A stretch of 6,917 bases of DNA from DAIOGN01 sp036745245 (GTDB lineage Bacteria; Zixibacteria; MSB-5A5; JAUVRN01). A model generated the notes under the pieces. The model made no database searches. It saw nothing but the letters and a program-made list of their open reading frames with translations, and had not been told where the DNA came from. The first letter of the stretch is position 1. Every line of letters begins with the position of its first letter. Shown piece by piece: positions 6,391-6,917 of the stretch. A program made the translations under genes and the position numbers. The stretch covers positions 1 through 6,917 of the forward strand of contig DAIOGN010000152.1 of NCBI GenBank assembly GCA_036745245.1. Reading direction: 5' to 3'.

Positions 6391-6917
6391 CTACCACCAC
6401 GACCAGAACTCTATGCGTATGAAGCGGATAACCGTTCTGCTGGCCCGCCAGGCCAGGGTCCGGTTGCCGGTTCGTATCTTGGCGTAACCCGAGGCACCCG
6501 GCGCGATCCGGGTGGAGTTGTCGAAGCCGGCCACGGCCTCGAAGTGCGACTTCGCACTGGCCGAGTCGCCAAGTGGCGATAGGTGGGTGAGCCTGCCCTC
6601 AAAACGGGCGAAGGGCTGGCTGCGCACCTTCAGGACCACCGGCTGCCCGAGGTCGAGCAGCGGCAGGTCGGCCTCATCCACGTCCATGACCGACCGGATG
6701 CTGTCGATCCGGGCGATGCGGCAGATCTCCCCTTCGCGGCTGGCCAGGCGCAGCACCACCCCGGCCACTGGAGTTTGCAGGACCGTGGAAGCCAGCTGGC
6801 CCGCGTAGAACTGTTCCTGTGTGGTGAGCTGCGCGATCTCAGCCTTGAGCTTGTTCACCCGTTCCGGCTGGGGGGGAGCCTTGAGCAGTTCGAGGGTTTG
6901 GCGCGCACTCTCCAGCC
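6391..6917 (-). CDS. HlyD-type periplasmic adaptor (membrane fusion protein), C-terminal part (5' end outside window)
   Basis: The minus-strand frame is open from the window edge to TAG at 6393-6391, giving 174 visible residues; a GTG at 6858 is internal. Order: the end of a coiled-coil hairpin (ESARQTLELLKAPP ... VNKLKAEIAQLTTQEQFYAGQL), then the return strand of the lipoyl-like domain (LQTPVAGVVL), a beta-barrel region (SIRSVMDVDEADLPLLDLGQ, then VVLKVRSQPFARFEGRLTHLSP), a membrane-proximal part (IAPGASGYAKIRTGNRTLAW) and a basic-aromatic tail ending RFIRIEFWSWW. The strand order and the DVDEADLPLLDLGQPV block are typical of HlyD/AcrA-family adaptors, which link inner-membrane transporters to outer-membrane channels. 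The aromatic tail is of a kind I associate, from memory, with adaptors next to peptide zinc metalloproteases (M50) or peptide exporters; this is unchecked. The segment after GVVL looks about ten residues shorter than usual. The gene points toward the 26-codon ORF, 220 bases downstream. Confidence 0.85.
   Translation of the reverse strand, partial: LESARQTLELLKAPPQPERVNKLKAEIAQLTTQEQFYAGQLASTVLQTPVAGVVLRLASREGEICRIARIDSIRSVMDVDEADLPLLDLGQPVVLKVRSQPFARFEGRLTHLSPLGDSASAKSHFEAVAGFDNSTRIAPGASGYAKIRTGNRTLAWRASRTVIRFIRIEFWSWW

Noticed and set aside
1..6917. CRISPR arrays, tRNA or rRNA genes, insertion sequences, attachment sites
   Set aside because: No regularly spaced repeats, cloverleaf-like segments, transposase motifs or terminal inverted repeats were seen on either strand.

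Overview
The window is GC-rich (roughly two-thirds G+C by eye). It carries an Omp85-type outer-membrane barrel and a HlyD-type periplasmic adaptor, so the source is a diderm (Gram-negative) bacterium. Three N runs sit inside or at the start of one gene, which suggests a draft or metagenome-derived scaffold. The mix of a large Ser/Thr kinase-TPR protein, a GAF-PAS histidine kinase and a HlyD-like adaptor would suit a signalling-rich lineage (deltaproteobacterial/myxobacterial, Gemmatimonadota, Acidobacteriota or Eisenbacteria-like). The sequence alone does not fix the phylum.

Layout. (1) 1-621, plus strand: C-terminal part of an Omp85/D15-family outer-membrane barrel, cut by the window edge. 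(2) 622-796: a spacer whose last 60 bases hold several short inverted repeats. (3) 797-2482, plus: a soluble GAF-PAS histidine kinase. (4) 2484-6038, plus: a very large protein that begins one base after the histidine kinase stop, with its own Shine-Dalgarno. It has a Ser/Thr protein kinase domain, a degenerate STAND/AAA-like ATPase module and a long TPR array. It looks broken into three reading frames, but every break falls at an N run. With the gaps re-sized it reads as one protein of about 1,170 residues. (5) 6039-6390: an intergenic stretch that holds, on the minus strand, a candidate promoter, a strong Shine-Dalgarno, a 26-codon ORF and an intrinsic terminator. (6) 6391-6917, minus: C-terminal part of a HlyD-type membrane fusion protein.

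How the parts may work together. The histidine kinase and the Ser/Thr kinase are almost certainly co-translated. Together they hold the same module types as the single-chain HstK-type kinases of cyanobacteria (Ser/Thr kinase, ATPase module, GAF, histidine kinase), here split over two genes and with TPRs added. Converging on them is a small-peptide gene (first residues MEVYILEVEVLEAK, last residues PGGGISLGGQ) downstream of an export-adaptor gene on the same strand. The most interesting reading is a small secreted or processed peptide with a dedicated exporter, next to a two-kinase sensory unit. The peptide ORF and its expression signals are visible in the sequence. The functional link between the two arms is inference.
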